Made by a program: the position numbers and the translations under genes. Shown here one piece after another: positions 8,822 through 15,895 of a DNA stretch of 64,000 nucleotides. This DNA is from an uncultured Flavobacteriales bacterium. GTDB taxonomy: Bacteria > Bacteroidota > Bacteroidia > Flavobacteriales_D > Parvicellaceae. The notes beneath the pieces were generated by a model that saw only the letters and a list, made by a program, of their open reading frames with translations, was not told where the DNA came from and did not search any database. The DNA lies in assembly GCA_943788755.1 (NCBI GenBank), contig CALSRM010000003.1, positions 620,001-684,000 on the forward strand. The letters run 5' to 3'. The first letter of the stretch is position 1. Every line of letters begins with the position of its first letter.

Positions 8822-10243
8822 ATGAAAGTTCTTTTAACAGGTGCCACAGGATATATTGGGAAGCGTATTCTTCCTATATTAGTAAGCAAAGGCTATGATG
8901 TTGTTTGTTGTGTTAGAGATAAATCAAGATTCAATCCTCCGCAGTCTTTGAAGGAAAAAACTTCAATTATAGAAATTGACCTACTAGACCAAGCATCTCT
9001 TTCAAAAATCCCAAATGATATTGACGTTGCCTATTACTTAGTTCATTCGATGGCAACAGCAGACAATTATAAGTTATTAGAACAAGAATCTGCCATCAAT
9101 TTTCGGGATAGACTTTCTAATACTGACGTTAAACAAGTTATATATTTAAGTGGAATTGTAAACGAATCTAATCTATCTAAGCACCTTTTATCTCGAAAAA
9201 CGGTTGAAGAAGAGCTTGAAAAAGGGAACTACAACTTAACCTGTCTCCGGGCGGGAATAATTGTTGGTTCTGGAAGCGCTTCATTTGAAATAATGCGGGA
9301 TTTAGTAGAAAAACTACCTGTTATGATCACTCCTAAGTGGCTTTTAACAAAATGTTCTCCTATCGGCGTCTCTGACGTGCAAATTTTTTTAACGAAATGT
9401 ATCCTTAATGAAGAGACGTTTAATAAAAACTTTGACATCGGATGTGGTGATGTACTCTCCTACAGAGAGATGTTGCTTGATTTTGCTGAAGTTAGGAAAT
9501 TAAAAAGGAAAATTTGGACTGTACCCTTGATGACTCCAAAGCTATCCTCTTATTGGCTCTATTTCGTAACCTCCACCTCTTATAAACTAGCTAGATCATT
9601 GGTAGAAAGCATGAAGATCGAAGTTGTTTGTAGGGACCATGAAATTAATGCTATACTAGGAATTCAGCCTATTTCATACAAAGAAGCTTTAGTCAAGGCT
9701 TTTGATAGTATTGAAAATAACGATATTGCTTCTAGCTGGAAAGATTCTTATTCTAGCAGTGAGATAAATATGAGTATCTCGGAATACATTTCTGTACCTG
9801 TGTTTGGCTGCTTTAAAGATGCTCGAGTATCAGTTATTGAGAACCGTAAACAAACCATTGATAAAATCTGGAGTATTGGAGGTGAAAATGGCTGGTACCA
9901 TGGTAATTGGCTATGGAGAATACGAGGAGTTTTAGATAAATTAGCTGGTGGGGTTGGATTGAGAAGAGGTCGCACAAATCAGAAAACTATTTCCGTAGGA
10001 GATGCATTAGATTTTTGGCGAGTACTGTATGCGAATAAAGAGGAAGGAAGGTTGTTGCTTTTCGCGGAAATGAAACTGCCGGGAGAAGCTTGGTTAGAAT
10101 TTAAAATAATTGATGGAAAGCTTTTTCAAACGGCGACTTTTAGGCCCTTGGGATTATTGGGCAGACTTTATTGGTTAGTTGTTCTCCCGCTTCATGGTAT
10201 AATATTTAAAGGAATGATCAAAAAAATAAGCCAGGTTTGCTAG
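8822..10243 (+). CDS. SDR-type NAD(P)-binding protein with C-terminal DUF2867
   Basis: 473 residues. The N-terminal ~290 residues form an atypical short-chain dehydrogenase fold with the dinucleotide motif TGATGYIGKRIL and a YLVHSMA stretch, then CLRAGIIVGSGSASFEIMRDL typical of YbjT/NmrA-like proteins. The C-terminal ~150 residues match DUF2867 (IGGENGWYHGNWLWRIRG, DALDFWRVLY, LLLFAEMKLPGEAWLEF). Reaction unknown. It follows the photolyase by 32 bases on the same strand and closes the operon. Genes of this type are often found near bacterial photolyases. Domain calls are firm; function is open. Confidence 0.88.
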   Translation: MKVLLTGATGYIGKRILPILVSKGYDVVCCVRDKSRFNPPQSLKEKTSIIEIDLLDQASLSKIPNDIDVAYYLVHSMATADNYKLLEQESAINFRDRLSNTDVKQVIYLSGIVNESNLSKHLLSRKTVEEELEKGNYNLTCLRAGIIVGSGSASFEIMRDLVEKLPVMITPKWLLTKCSPIGVSDVQIFLTKCILNEETFNKNFDIGCGDVLSYREMLLDFAEVRKLKRKIWTVPLMTPKLSSYWLYFVTSTSYKLARSLVESMKIEVVCRDHEINAILGIQPISYKEALVKAFDSIENNDIASSWKDSYSSSEINMSISEYISVPVFGCFKDARVSVIENRKQTIDKIWSIGGENGWYHGNWLWRIRGVLDKLAGGVGLRRGRTNQKTISVGDALDFWRVLYANKEEGRLLLFAEMKLPGEAWLEFKIIDGKLFQTATFRPLGLLGRLYWLVVLPLHGIIFKGMIKKISQVC

Positions 10244-10457
10244 GTAATATGAAGACATTCATCAATCCCTATAGAGTAAATTAATTCTATTGCAGTAGTC
10301 TGAATAATTATAGAATTGTCTATTCCATTTTTTTGACTGAAATCTTTATTTTCTATTAGTATCGCGGCTGTTTTCAATTAACAATATTTTTTACACAACT
10401 CATAAACACCTTTTTATCAGTGCTTTATGACCTTCTAGTGTGTTTATTTTTAAATTT

Positions 10458-10487
10458 TGTTTAATATTGTTTGGATTTTGTTAAACA
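10458..10487 (+). promoter_or_regulatory. Operator site B (CarH-type inverted repeat)
   Basis: Arms TGTTTAAT (10458-10465) and GTTAAACA (10480-10487) with a 14-base spacer, one mismatch at the innermost base of the left arm. Core and spacer are the same as sites A and C. The -33 element of the promoter below lies inside the spacer, so a bound regulator would block RNA polymerase. This is the clearest geometry for repression among the three sites. Confidence 0.75.
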
Positions 10488-10502
10488 GATTATGTATATT
10501 TG
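10470..10502 (+). promoter_or_regulatory. Bacteroidota-type promoter (TTTG-N21-TATATTTG)
   Basis: -33 element TTTG at 10470-10473 and perfect -7 element TATATTTG (TAnnTTTG) at 10495-10502 with 21 bases between. It is directed at the two small membrane-protein genes starting at 10635, leaving a leader of about 125 bases. It overlaps operator B. Confidence 0.65.
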
Positions 10503-10634
10503 AGTCACAGTTTGATAAACTAAATAAACAAAAAACCAAATTACTCACTTTTTTCATTGATATTATACCAAAGATGAAAGTGGATGAGATTAAGTAAAAA
10601 CTTAAAAAATTATAACCAAAAACAATCAATCATT

Positions 10635-10802
10635 ATGAAATTTTTAGAGAAATACTATCCAGTTGTATTAGCGTTTATTAGTTTTCTAATTTCCGTTTAC
10701 CTCTGGTTTTTTATTGATAAAGAAGCTGGTATGTTCGTCGGAATATGGGTGCCTTCCATATTATCACTAGCTATATTCATAAGGCTTGTTCAAAACGATT
10801 AA
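10635..10802 (+). CDS. Small two-helix membrane protein, unknown function
   Basis: 55 residues from the ATG at 10635 (MKFLEKYYPVVLAF); the frame is open 17 codons upstream, but that part is Lys/Asn/Gln-rich and looks like leader sequence. Two hydrophobic segments (about residues 9-26 and 33-49) are joined by a short polar turn DKEAGMF. The second begins with GIWVPSIL, a motif I have the impression of seeing in other small bacterial membrane proteins, but I cannot name a family. It is the first gene under operator B and is followed 2 bases later by another tiny membrane-protein gene, so the pair is probably cotranscribed and translated together. Confidence 0.6.
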   Translation: MKFLEKYYPVVLAFISFLISVYLWFFIDKEAGMFVGIWVPSILSLAIFIRLVQND

Positions 10803-10804
10803 TT

Positions 10805-10975
10805 ATGGAAAAGACAGAAATTACAATATTTATTATAGGATTCTTCATTTTTGCCTCTTACTTGTTCTTCCTTCTCAGAATGATATCTAGACAGCATAAT
10901 ATCCAAAAGAAAACGCAATCTTCAGGGTCAAATACTGAAATGAAAAATAATGGTGAGCAACCGTCCTCTATCTAA
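10805..10975 (+). CDS. Small single-pass membrane protein, unknown function
   Basis: 56 residues starting at the ATG at 10805, two bases after the preceding stop; this spacing is the main reason for choosing the start. One transmembrane helix (about residues 6-24, ITIFIIGFFIFASYLFFLL) is followed by a basic RMISRQHNIQKK stretch and a polar Ser/Asn/Glu tail, predicting a cytoplasmic C-terminus. No family recognised. Layout resembles small accessory subunits of membrane complexes, but nothing links it to a specific one. Shares operator B with its partner. Confidence 0.6.
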   Translation: MEKTEITIFIIGFFIFASYLFFLLRMISRQHNIQKKTQSSGSNTEMKNNGEQPSSI

Positions 10976-11131
10976 GTTAATTTTTTGGTACAGATCGAAA
11001 ATACATTCCTGATTTACAACCTTTTTAGTGGACTGTTTAGACTAAAAAATTAAAATTGGGCCACGTCTAATTTTAAGTAATCGATTTATTCAGTATCTGC
11101 TAAGCGACACTTATAATTAAGCTAATTGAAA

Positions 11132-11824
11132 ATGAGAAATTATATAATAATTGGGGGGTCATCAGGCATAGGCCAACAACTAGTTCGTCTTCTTGAAAAG
11201 CAAGGAGCAAATGTGATAGCGACCTATAATAATAATTTAATTGAAGATCGACCAAATGTAAAATATTTACAATTCGAGGTTAAAACAGATGTTTTCAATA
11301 TAGATGATTTTCCAGAGGAAATTCACGGTTTAGCTTATTGCCCCGGAAGCATTAATTTAAAACCATTTCATCGTTTTAAAGAAGAAGAGTTTTTAGAAGA
11401 CTTTAAACTACAAGTTTTAGGAGCTAGTAAGGTCATCAAGTTTTTACTGCCGAAGATGAAGAAAAGTGGAAACGCTTCTATACTTTTGTTTTCCACCATC
11501 GCGGTCCAATCTGGTTTTAGTTTTCACTCCCAGGTATCTATGTCCAAGGGAGCTATTGAGGGATTAACGAGATCTCTAGCTGCGGAATTAGCACCAAAAA
11601 TAAGGGTTAATGCAATTGCGCCTTCCCTAACGGATACTCCACTAGCACTCAATTTACTCAATACTCCTGAAAAAGTTCAATTCCAATCCGAGAAAAATCC
11701 TTTGAAGAAAATTGGAGCTGCAAAAGACATAGCGGAAGCCGCGGTTTTCTTGCTAACCCAAAAATCTTCGTGGGTAACAGGACAAATTATTCATGTAGAT
11801 GGCGGACATTCAATAATAAAATAG
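11132..11824 (+). CDS. SDR family oxidoreductase lacking the catalytic Tyr
   Basis: 230-residue classical-length short-chain dehydrogenase. I start at the ATG at 11132 (MRNYIIIGGSSGIG), two codons after an in-frame TTG. The NAD(P) motif GGSSGIGQ, the catalytic Ser in FSTIAVQ and the Lys in MSKGAIEGL are present, as is RVNAIAPSLTDTPL and the end SWVTGQIIHVDGGHS. The position four residues before the Lys, normally Tyr of YxxxK, is Val, so the usual proton donor is missing. A subset of bacterial SDRs shares this loss. It begins a three-gene group (SDR, flavin reductase, small protein) inside the light island. Substrate unknown. Confidence 0.85.
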   Translation: MRNYIIIGGSSGIGQQLVRLLEKQGANVIATYNNNLIEDRPNVKYLQFEVKTDVFNIDDFPEEIHGLAYCPGSINLKPFHRFKEEEFLEDFKLQVLGASKVIKFLLPKMKKSGNASILLFSTIAVQSGFSFHSQVSMSKGAIEGLTRSLAAELAPKIRVNAIAPSLTDTPLALNLLNTPEKVQFQSEKNPLKKIGAAKDIAEAAVFLLTQKSSWVTGQIIHVDGGHSIIK

Positions 11825-11850
11825 CAGATAAATCAACCCTAATTGTTTTT

Positions 11851-12882
11851 ATGATATTTAAAAAGGAACAGATTCATTCATGGGAATCAGCATATAGGTT
11901 GAAGTTCGTCAACTCATTGTCGGGCTACAAAAGCGTGCATCTGATTGGAACAAAAAATGATAATGGTAACCCAAACTTAGCTGTTTTTAATTCCATAATA
12001 CACATAAGTTCAAATCCAGCTCGTATTGCATTTGTAATGAGATCTTTATCTGTGCCGCGGCACACATACAACAATATTATAGAAACGGGTTTCTACACGA
12101 TAAACCACGTGCATAAATCATTTTTCAAGCAAGCCCATTATACATCCGCGAAATTTGAATCAGATCAATCGGAATTTGACGTTTGCAACCTCACTGAAGA
12201 ATATGTGGATCAGTTCTCTGCTCCCTTCGTTGCTGAAAGTACAATGAAAATAGGAATGAAATTAGTTGAGGATATTGAAATTAAAGAAGGTCAATGCAGA
12301 CTAATTGTTGGTGAGGTACAATTTGTTGAGTCAAAAGAAGAGTACTTGGAGGAAGATGGTCAATTGGACTTGGAGAAAGCAAATGATGTTTGCATAACTG
12401 GTTTAAATCAATATTCTTCTGTAAAAAAGCTAGAAAACATTCCCTATGCTCGGGTAGGGAAATTACCCAATTTTTATCAAAAAGAGCGACCAGATAATAT
12501 TGTTTTTGATAAAGAAACTCAATCTTACAACGCTAACTTATTACCCTACGGAACAAATATAGGAGCTCCAAGCATAGGTACAAGCAACCTTTCAAGATGG
12601 AAAACTCAAGGAGTCACAAGTTTTAACCATGTTCTTAAAAGTAAAGTTGAAGGAATTAAAGATGCGTACGAAATACTTGTAGAAGCATACAAGATTAATG
12701 AGTTATTATACAATGCAAAATATGAGTTTGAGCCAATAATTGGGGAGGTTTACCATTTATATGAGAAGGATAATAGAGATGAAAATTTTTTATCATTGGT
12801 GCCTCCAAGTACGTGGAAAAGGAAACATATTGGATCATTTAAACTGAATAGTGAAAAAGTTTGGAGTGAATTAAAAAAATAG
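11851..12882 (+). CDS. Flavin reductase family protein (flavoredoxin-like)
   Basis: 343 residues. I use the ATG at 11851 (MIFKKEQIHSW); the frame extends 27 codons upstream but overlaps the SDR gene out of frame. The N-terminal ~200 residues fit the FMN-binding split-barrel flavin reductase domain: YKSVHLIGTKNDNGNPNLAVFNS, HISSNPARIAFVMR, RHTYNNIIETGFYTINHV, and CRLIVGEVQFV. The remaining ~140 residues include a LNQYSSVKKLENIPYARVGKLP stretch and a helical C-terminus, a longer form common in Bacteroidota. Likely reduces or binds FMN in the cytoplasm. It might supply reduced flavin to light-linked enzymes, which is inference from location. Confidence 0.85.
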   Translation: MIFKKEQIHSWESAYRLKFVNSLSGYKSVHLIGTKNDNGNPNLAVFNSIIHISSNPARIAFVMRSLSVPRHTYNNIIETGFYTINHVHKSFFKQAHYTSAKFESDQSEFDVCNLTEEYVDQFSAPFVAESTMKIGMKLVEDIEIKEGQCRLIVGEVQFVESKEEYLEEDGQLDLEKANDVCITGLNQYSSVKKLENIPYARVGKLPNFYQKERPDNIVFDKETQSYNANLLPYGTNIGAPSIGTSNLSRWKTQGVTSFNHVLKSKVEGIKDAYEILVEAYKINELLYNAKYEFEPIIGEVYHLYEKDNRDENFLSLVPPSTWKRKHIGSFKLNSEKVWSELKK

Positions 12883-12883
12883 T

Positions 12884-13252
12884 ATGTCAGATCCCAAAAA
12901 GCAGCTTCGTCCAGAAATTTTGAGTATTGTCCAAACAGGTGATTTCAGCGCTTTAGAAAAATTTCAAAACGAAGTACTTCGACCTATCATCAAGCTTCAA
13001 CATGAGTTAATAATAGCATGCTTTCGACATTATCTAAATAAATATAAAGTTCAAATAGTAGAATTAGATTTCTTGCAGAAAACACACTTAATCACCAAAT
13101 TATTTAAATCTGATACACAACTAAAAAACGATTGTAGGGGCTTAATAATCGGGTTATTTACACTTGAAGAATATGGAGAATATTTAATCCTTTCGCCTCA
13201 GTTGAATAAGCGAATAAATAATATGATTATGCAAAAGCTTTATTATTCATAA
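12884..13252 (+). CDS. Conserved hypothetical protein
   Basis: 122 residues, all-helical by composition, no signal peptide, probably cytoplasmic. It starts one base after the flavin reductase stop, indicating cotranscription. Notable stretches are RPEILSIVQTGDFSALEKFQ, RPIIKLQHELIIACFRHYLN and CRGLIIGLFTLEEYGEYL. I have the impression that such proteins follow flavin reductase genes in other flavobacteria (sometimes labelled glyoxalase without support, and I see no glyoxalase metal motif). Function unknown. It ends 231 bases before the CarH-like regulator. Confidence 0.7.
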   Translation: MSDPKKQLRPEILSIVQTGDFSALEKFQNEVLRPIIKLQHELIIACFRHYLNKYKVQIVELDFLQKTHLITKLFKSDTQLKNDCRGLIIGLFTLEEYGEYLILSPQLNKRINNMIMQKLYYS

Positions 13253-13447
13253 TGCGTGTTTTTCTTTTTACAAAATTTTAAATAGCCATAATATTGTTTG
13301 GCTTTTTATAACCAATGGACTATTAAGTTTTCGATAGTGTTCAACCAATAATACTAACGGGTATTCTAACTTCAAAAGAGCTAATTTTTAAATAATGCCA
13401 GCATGAGTAGTTAAATTTGATATTTTAATTCTTGCATATTCCCTTTT

Positions 13448-13475
13448 GTTAAGTATTTTTACCTTTTGATTAAAC
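13448..13475 (+). promoter_or_regulatory. Degenerate CarH-type site at the regulator's own start
   Basis: GTTAAGT (13448-13454) and ATTAAAC (13469-13475) are again separated by 14 bases, ending 8 bases before the regulator start codon. The right arm has one mismatch to GTTAAAC; the left arm only matches at 4 of 7 bases. It could be a weak autoregulatory site, or chance in AT-rich DNA. The 231-base gap around it (13253-13483) shows no other element I can support. Confidence 0.3.
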
Positions 13476-13483
13476 ATAAGTGG

Positions 13484-14365
13484 ATGTCAATATATTCAAT
13501 AAAGGAATTAGAAAAACTATCAGGTATCAAAGCGCATACTATTCGAATATGGGAAAAAAGGTATGCCTTGTTGACTCCATTGAGAACAGGCACTAATATT
13601 AGGTATTACGGAGATAATGAGTTAGTAAAGCTTCTAAATGTGACATCGCTAATTAGTCTTGGGTTTAAGATTTCGAAAATTTCTCAAATGTCTAACGATG
13701 AAATAAATCAACAATTGGATAATTTAATTGATGATATAAAGTTTTCTGACGCACTTTCTGAAGTGTTAGCCAATCAATTGATTGCATCAGCGGTAAATTA
13801 TGATGAGTTTGCTTTTGAAAAAGCATTTTCTACAGCCATTTTAAAGCATGGTTTTGTTGATACTTACATTAAAGTAATTTACCCTCTCCTAGAAAAGGCC
13901 GGCATATTATGGAAGAAATCGGATTTAATGCCAGCGCAAGAACATTTTCTTAGCAACCTTATTAAACAAAAAATTCAAAGTGCTATCGACAATGTTCCCC
14001 TATCGTCCCCATCTGACCAGCCATGGGTATTGTTTTTGCCTGAAGAAGAGGTCCATGAGATGGGTCTTTTGCTTTCTTCTTACATCATCAGAGAACACGG
14101 AAGGACAGTTATTTATTTAGGCGCTCGCGTTCCAGCAGACAGTCTTTACTCGGTTTTAGAATTGTTTCCGAAAGCTAAATTATTATTCTTTCTTGTGAAA
14201 GAATTTGACGGGAAGAGCATTAGCTCCTTTGTTAAAAACATAAATGCTAACTATCCCAATTCAACAATCCATATCAGTACAAATCTAAAAAGATTAGAGC
14301 AATTTGAAAAGAATATTGATTTCGAAAAAATCATCTCTGTTGAGTCCCTGGTTAAAAAATTGTAA
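13484..14365 (+). CDS. carH: MerR-family regulator with CarH-like cobalamin-binding domain
   Basis: 293 residues. I start at the ATG at 13484 (MSIYSIKELEKLSGI) rather than the in-frame TTG six codons upstream. An N-terminal MerR winged helix is clear (LSGIKAHTIRIWEKRY, GTNIRYYGDNELVKLL). The C-terminal ~200 residues resemble the B12-binding light sensor CarH/LitR. W143-x9-E153-H154 lines the adenosylcobalamin upper face, and E189-x-H191-x2-G194 contains the His that binds cobalt from below. The residue after the Trp is Lys, not the His that forms the light-state ligand in Thermus CarH. Known CarH proteins repress carotenoid genes in the dark. It lies 45 bases before crtI, and three matching operators are in the window. 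Confidence 0.88.
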   Translation: MSIYSIKELEKLSGIKAHTIRIWEKRYALLTPLRTGTNIRYYGDNELVKLLNVTSLISLGFKISKISQMSNDEINQQLDNLIDDIKFSDALSEVLANQLIASAVNYDEFAFEKAFSTAILKHGFVDTYIKVIYPLLEKAGILWKKSDLMPAQEHFLSNLIKQKIQSAIDNVPLSSPSDQPWVLFLPEEEVHEMGLLLSSYIIREHGRTVIYLGARVPADSLYSVLELFPKAKLLFFLVKEFDGKSISSFVKNINANYPNSTIHISTNLKRLEQFEKNIDFEKIISVESLVKKL

Positions 14366-14389
14366 TAAAAATAGTTATTCTATGGTTTT

Positions 14390-14421
14390 TTGTTTAACTT
14401 TGTTATGTATATGTTAAACAA
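14390..14421 (+). promoter_or_regulatory. Operator site C overlapping the crtI start and a -7 element
   Basis: Perfect 9-base arms TTGTTTAAC (14390-14398) and GTTAAACAA (14413-14421) around a 14-base spacer. A perfect -7 element TAACTTTG (14395-14402) lies across the left arm; I see no good -33 element upstream. The crtI start codon (14411) lies between the end of the spacer and the right arm, so transcripts from this promoter would have almost no leader. Confidence 0.75.
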
Positions 14422-15895
14422 TAAAAAAGTTTGTGTTATAGGATCCGGAGTTTCTGGGCTATGTTCGGCTATTGAATTAGCAGACAAAGGAATGGAAGTT
14501 CATGTTTTTGAAAAAAACAAGGAAATTGGAGGAAGAGCACGAAAATTTAGTGTTGAGGGTTTTACTTTTGACATGGGCCCAAGTTGGTATTGGATGCCAG
14601 ACGTTTTTGAAAATTTTTTTAAAAGATATGATAAGAATTTACACGACTATGTAAACTTGGTAAAATTAGATCCTGGGTTTCAAATTATTTACAATAACGA
14701 AACGATTCAAATACCTGAAAAATTTGAAGAGCTTGTTTTACTCTTCGAAAAAATCGAAAAAGGAGCCGGTGGTCAACTGATTAAATTTATCGAAGAGGCT
14801 GAAATCAAATATATGACCAGCATGAAAGATTTGGTTTTCAACCCAAGCCTTTCAATTAAAGAGTTCATCCGATTAGACGTTATAAAAGCAACATTTAAGT
14901 TAAATTTGTTTTCCTCCTTTAAAACCCATGTAAACAAGTTTTTTAAGCATCCTAAATTACTGTCTATAATGGAGTTCCCCATTTTGTTCTTAGGAGCACT
15001 GCCAAAAAACACACCTGCGCTTTATAGTTTAATGAATTATTCAGGGTTGAAGCAAGGAACATTTTATCCGATCGGTGGCTTTTCCAAAATAATAGAGGCC
15101 TTTTATGACTTAGCAATCGAAAAAGGAGTCACTTTTCATTCAGATACGGCAGTAACAAAGTTTCATTTAACCGGAAAACAAATAGACTATATTGAAACGA
15201 ATAAAGGAAGGTTTTTTGTAGATAAAGTGCTTTCATCTGCGGATTATAATCATACGGAACAAGCGTTACTTCCTATAATTCATAGAACCTATAGCGAAAA
15301 GTATTGGGACTCTAGAGTTTTTGCTCCCTCAAGTTTAATTTTTTACTTAGGAATAAATAAAAGAATTGAAAACCTAGAGCATCATAATTTGTTTTTTGAT
15401 GAAGATATTCAGAAACATGCAATGGAGATTTATGAAGATCCAAAATGGCCGACCAAACCCTTGTTTTATGTTTGTTGCCCAACTAAAACCGATAAGACAA
15501 TCGCACCTGATGGAATGGAAAATGTATTCATTCTAATGCCAATTGCAACAGACTTATCCGATACAGAAGAGCTTAGAGAGAAATATTTTAAAATAATTCT
15601 TCAGCGATTACAAAAGTATATTGGTGAGGATATTTCGCCTAATATAATCTATAAAAGAAGTTATTGCGTCGCAGATTTCAAATCAGATTATAATGCCTTT
15701 AAAGGAAATGCCTATGGACTGGCTAATACATTAAAACAAACCGCTTTCCTAAAACCAAAAATAAAGCACAAAAAAGTGGAAAATTTGTATTATACAGGGC
15801 AATTAACAGTGCCCGGTCCTGGTGTTCCTCCTTCTATTATTTCTGGGCAGTTAGTCGCTAACCAACTAATTAAAGACTATGAAACAGTTATTTGA
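14411..15895 (+). CDS. crtI: Phytoene desaturase CrtI
   Basis: FAD-dependent desaturase converting phytoene to lycopene by four desaturation steps, membrane-associated. The frame is open from 14390; I take ATG 14411 (MLNNKKVCVIGSG) because the dinucleotide motif GSGVSGLCSA follows at once. ATG 14405 would add two residues. 494 residues is normal. Seen: FTFDMGPSWYWMPDVFE, typical of flavobacterial CrtI, FYPIGGFSKIIEAF, and the C-terminal FAD motif NLYYTGQLTVPGPGVPPSII. The stop overlaps crtB by 17 bases. Expression is likely controlled by operator C and the regulator just upstream. Confidence 0.95.
   Translation: MLNNKKVCVIGSGVSGLCSAIELADKGMEVHVFEKNKEIGGRARKFSVEGFTFDMGPSWYWMPDVFENFFKRYDKNLHDYVNLVKLDPGFQIIYNNETIQIPEKFEELVLLFEKIEKGAGGQLIKFIEEAEIKYMTSMKDLVFNPSLSIKEFIRLDVIKATFKLNLFSSFKTHVNKFFKHPKLLSIMEFPILFLGALPKNTPALYSLMNYSGLKQGTFYPIGGFSKIIEAFYDLAIEKGVTFHSDTAVTKFHLTGKQIDYIETNKGRFFVDKVLSSADYNHTEQALLPIIHRTYSEKYWDSRVFAPSSLIFYLGINKRIENLEHHNLFFDEDIQKHAMEIYEDPKWPTKPLFYVCCPTKTDKTIAPDGMENVFILMPIATDLSDTEELREKYFKIILQRLQKYIGEDISPNIIYKRSYCVADFKSDYNAFKGNAYGLANTLKQTAFLKPKIKHKKVENLYYTGQLTVPGPGVPPSIISGQLVANQLIKDYETVI

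Larger units (their letters stand above)
10244..10634. other. 391-base intergenic stretch containing promoter and operator B
   Basis: AT-rich, no gene on either strand that I can support. The first 200 bases show no recognisable element and no terminator for the preceding operon. The last 180 bases hold the operator-promoter at 10458-10502 and an untranslated leader of about 125 bases before the first tiny gene. Confidence 0.6.
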
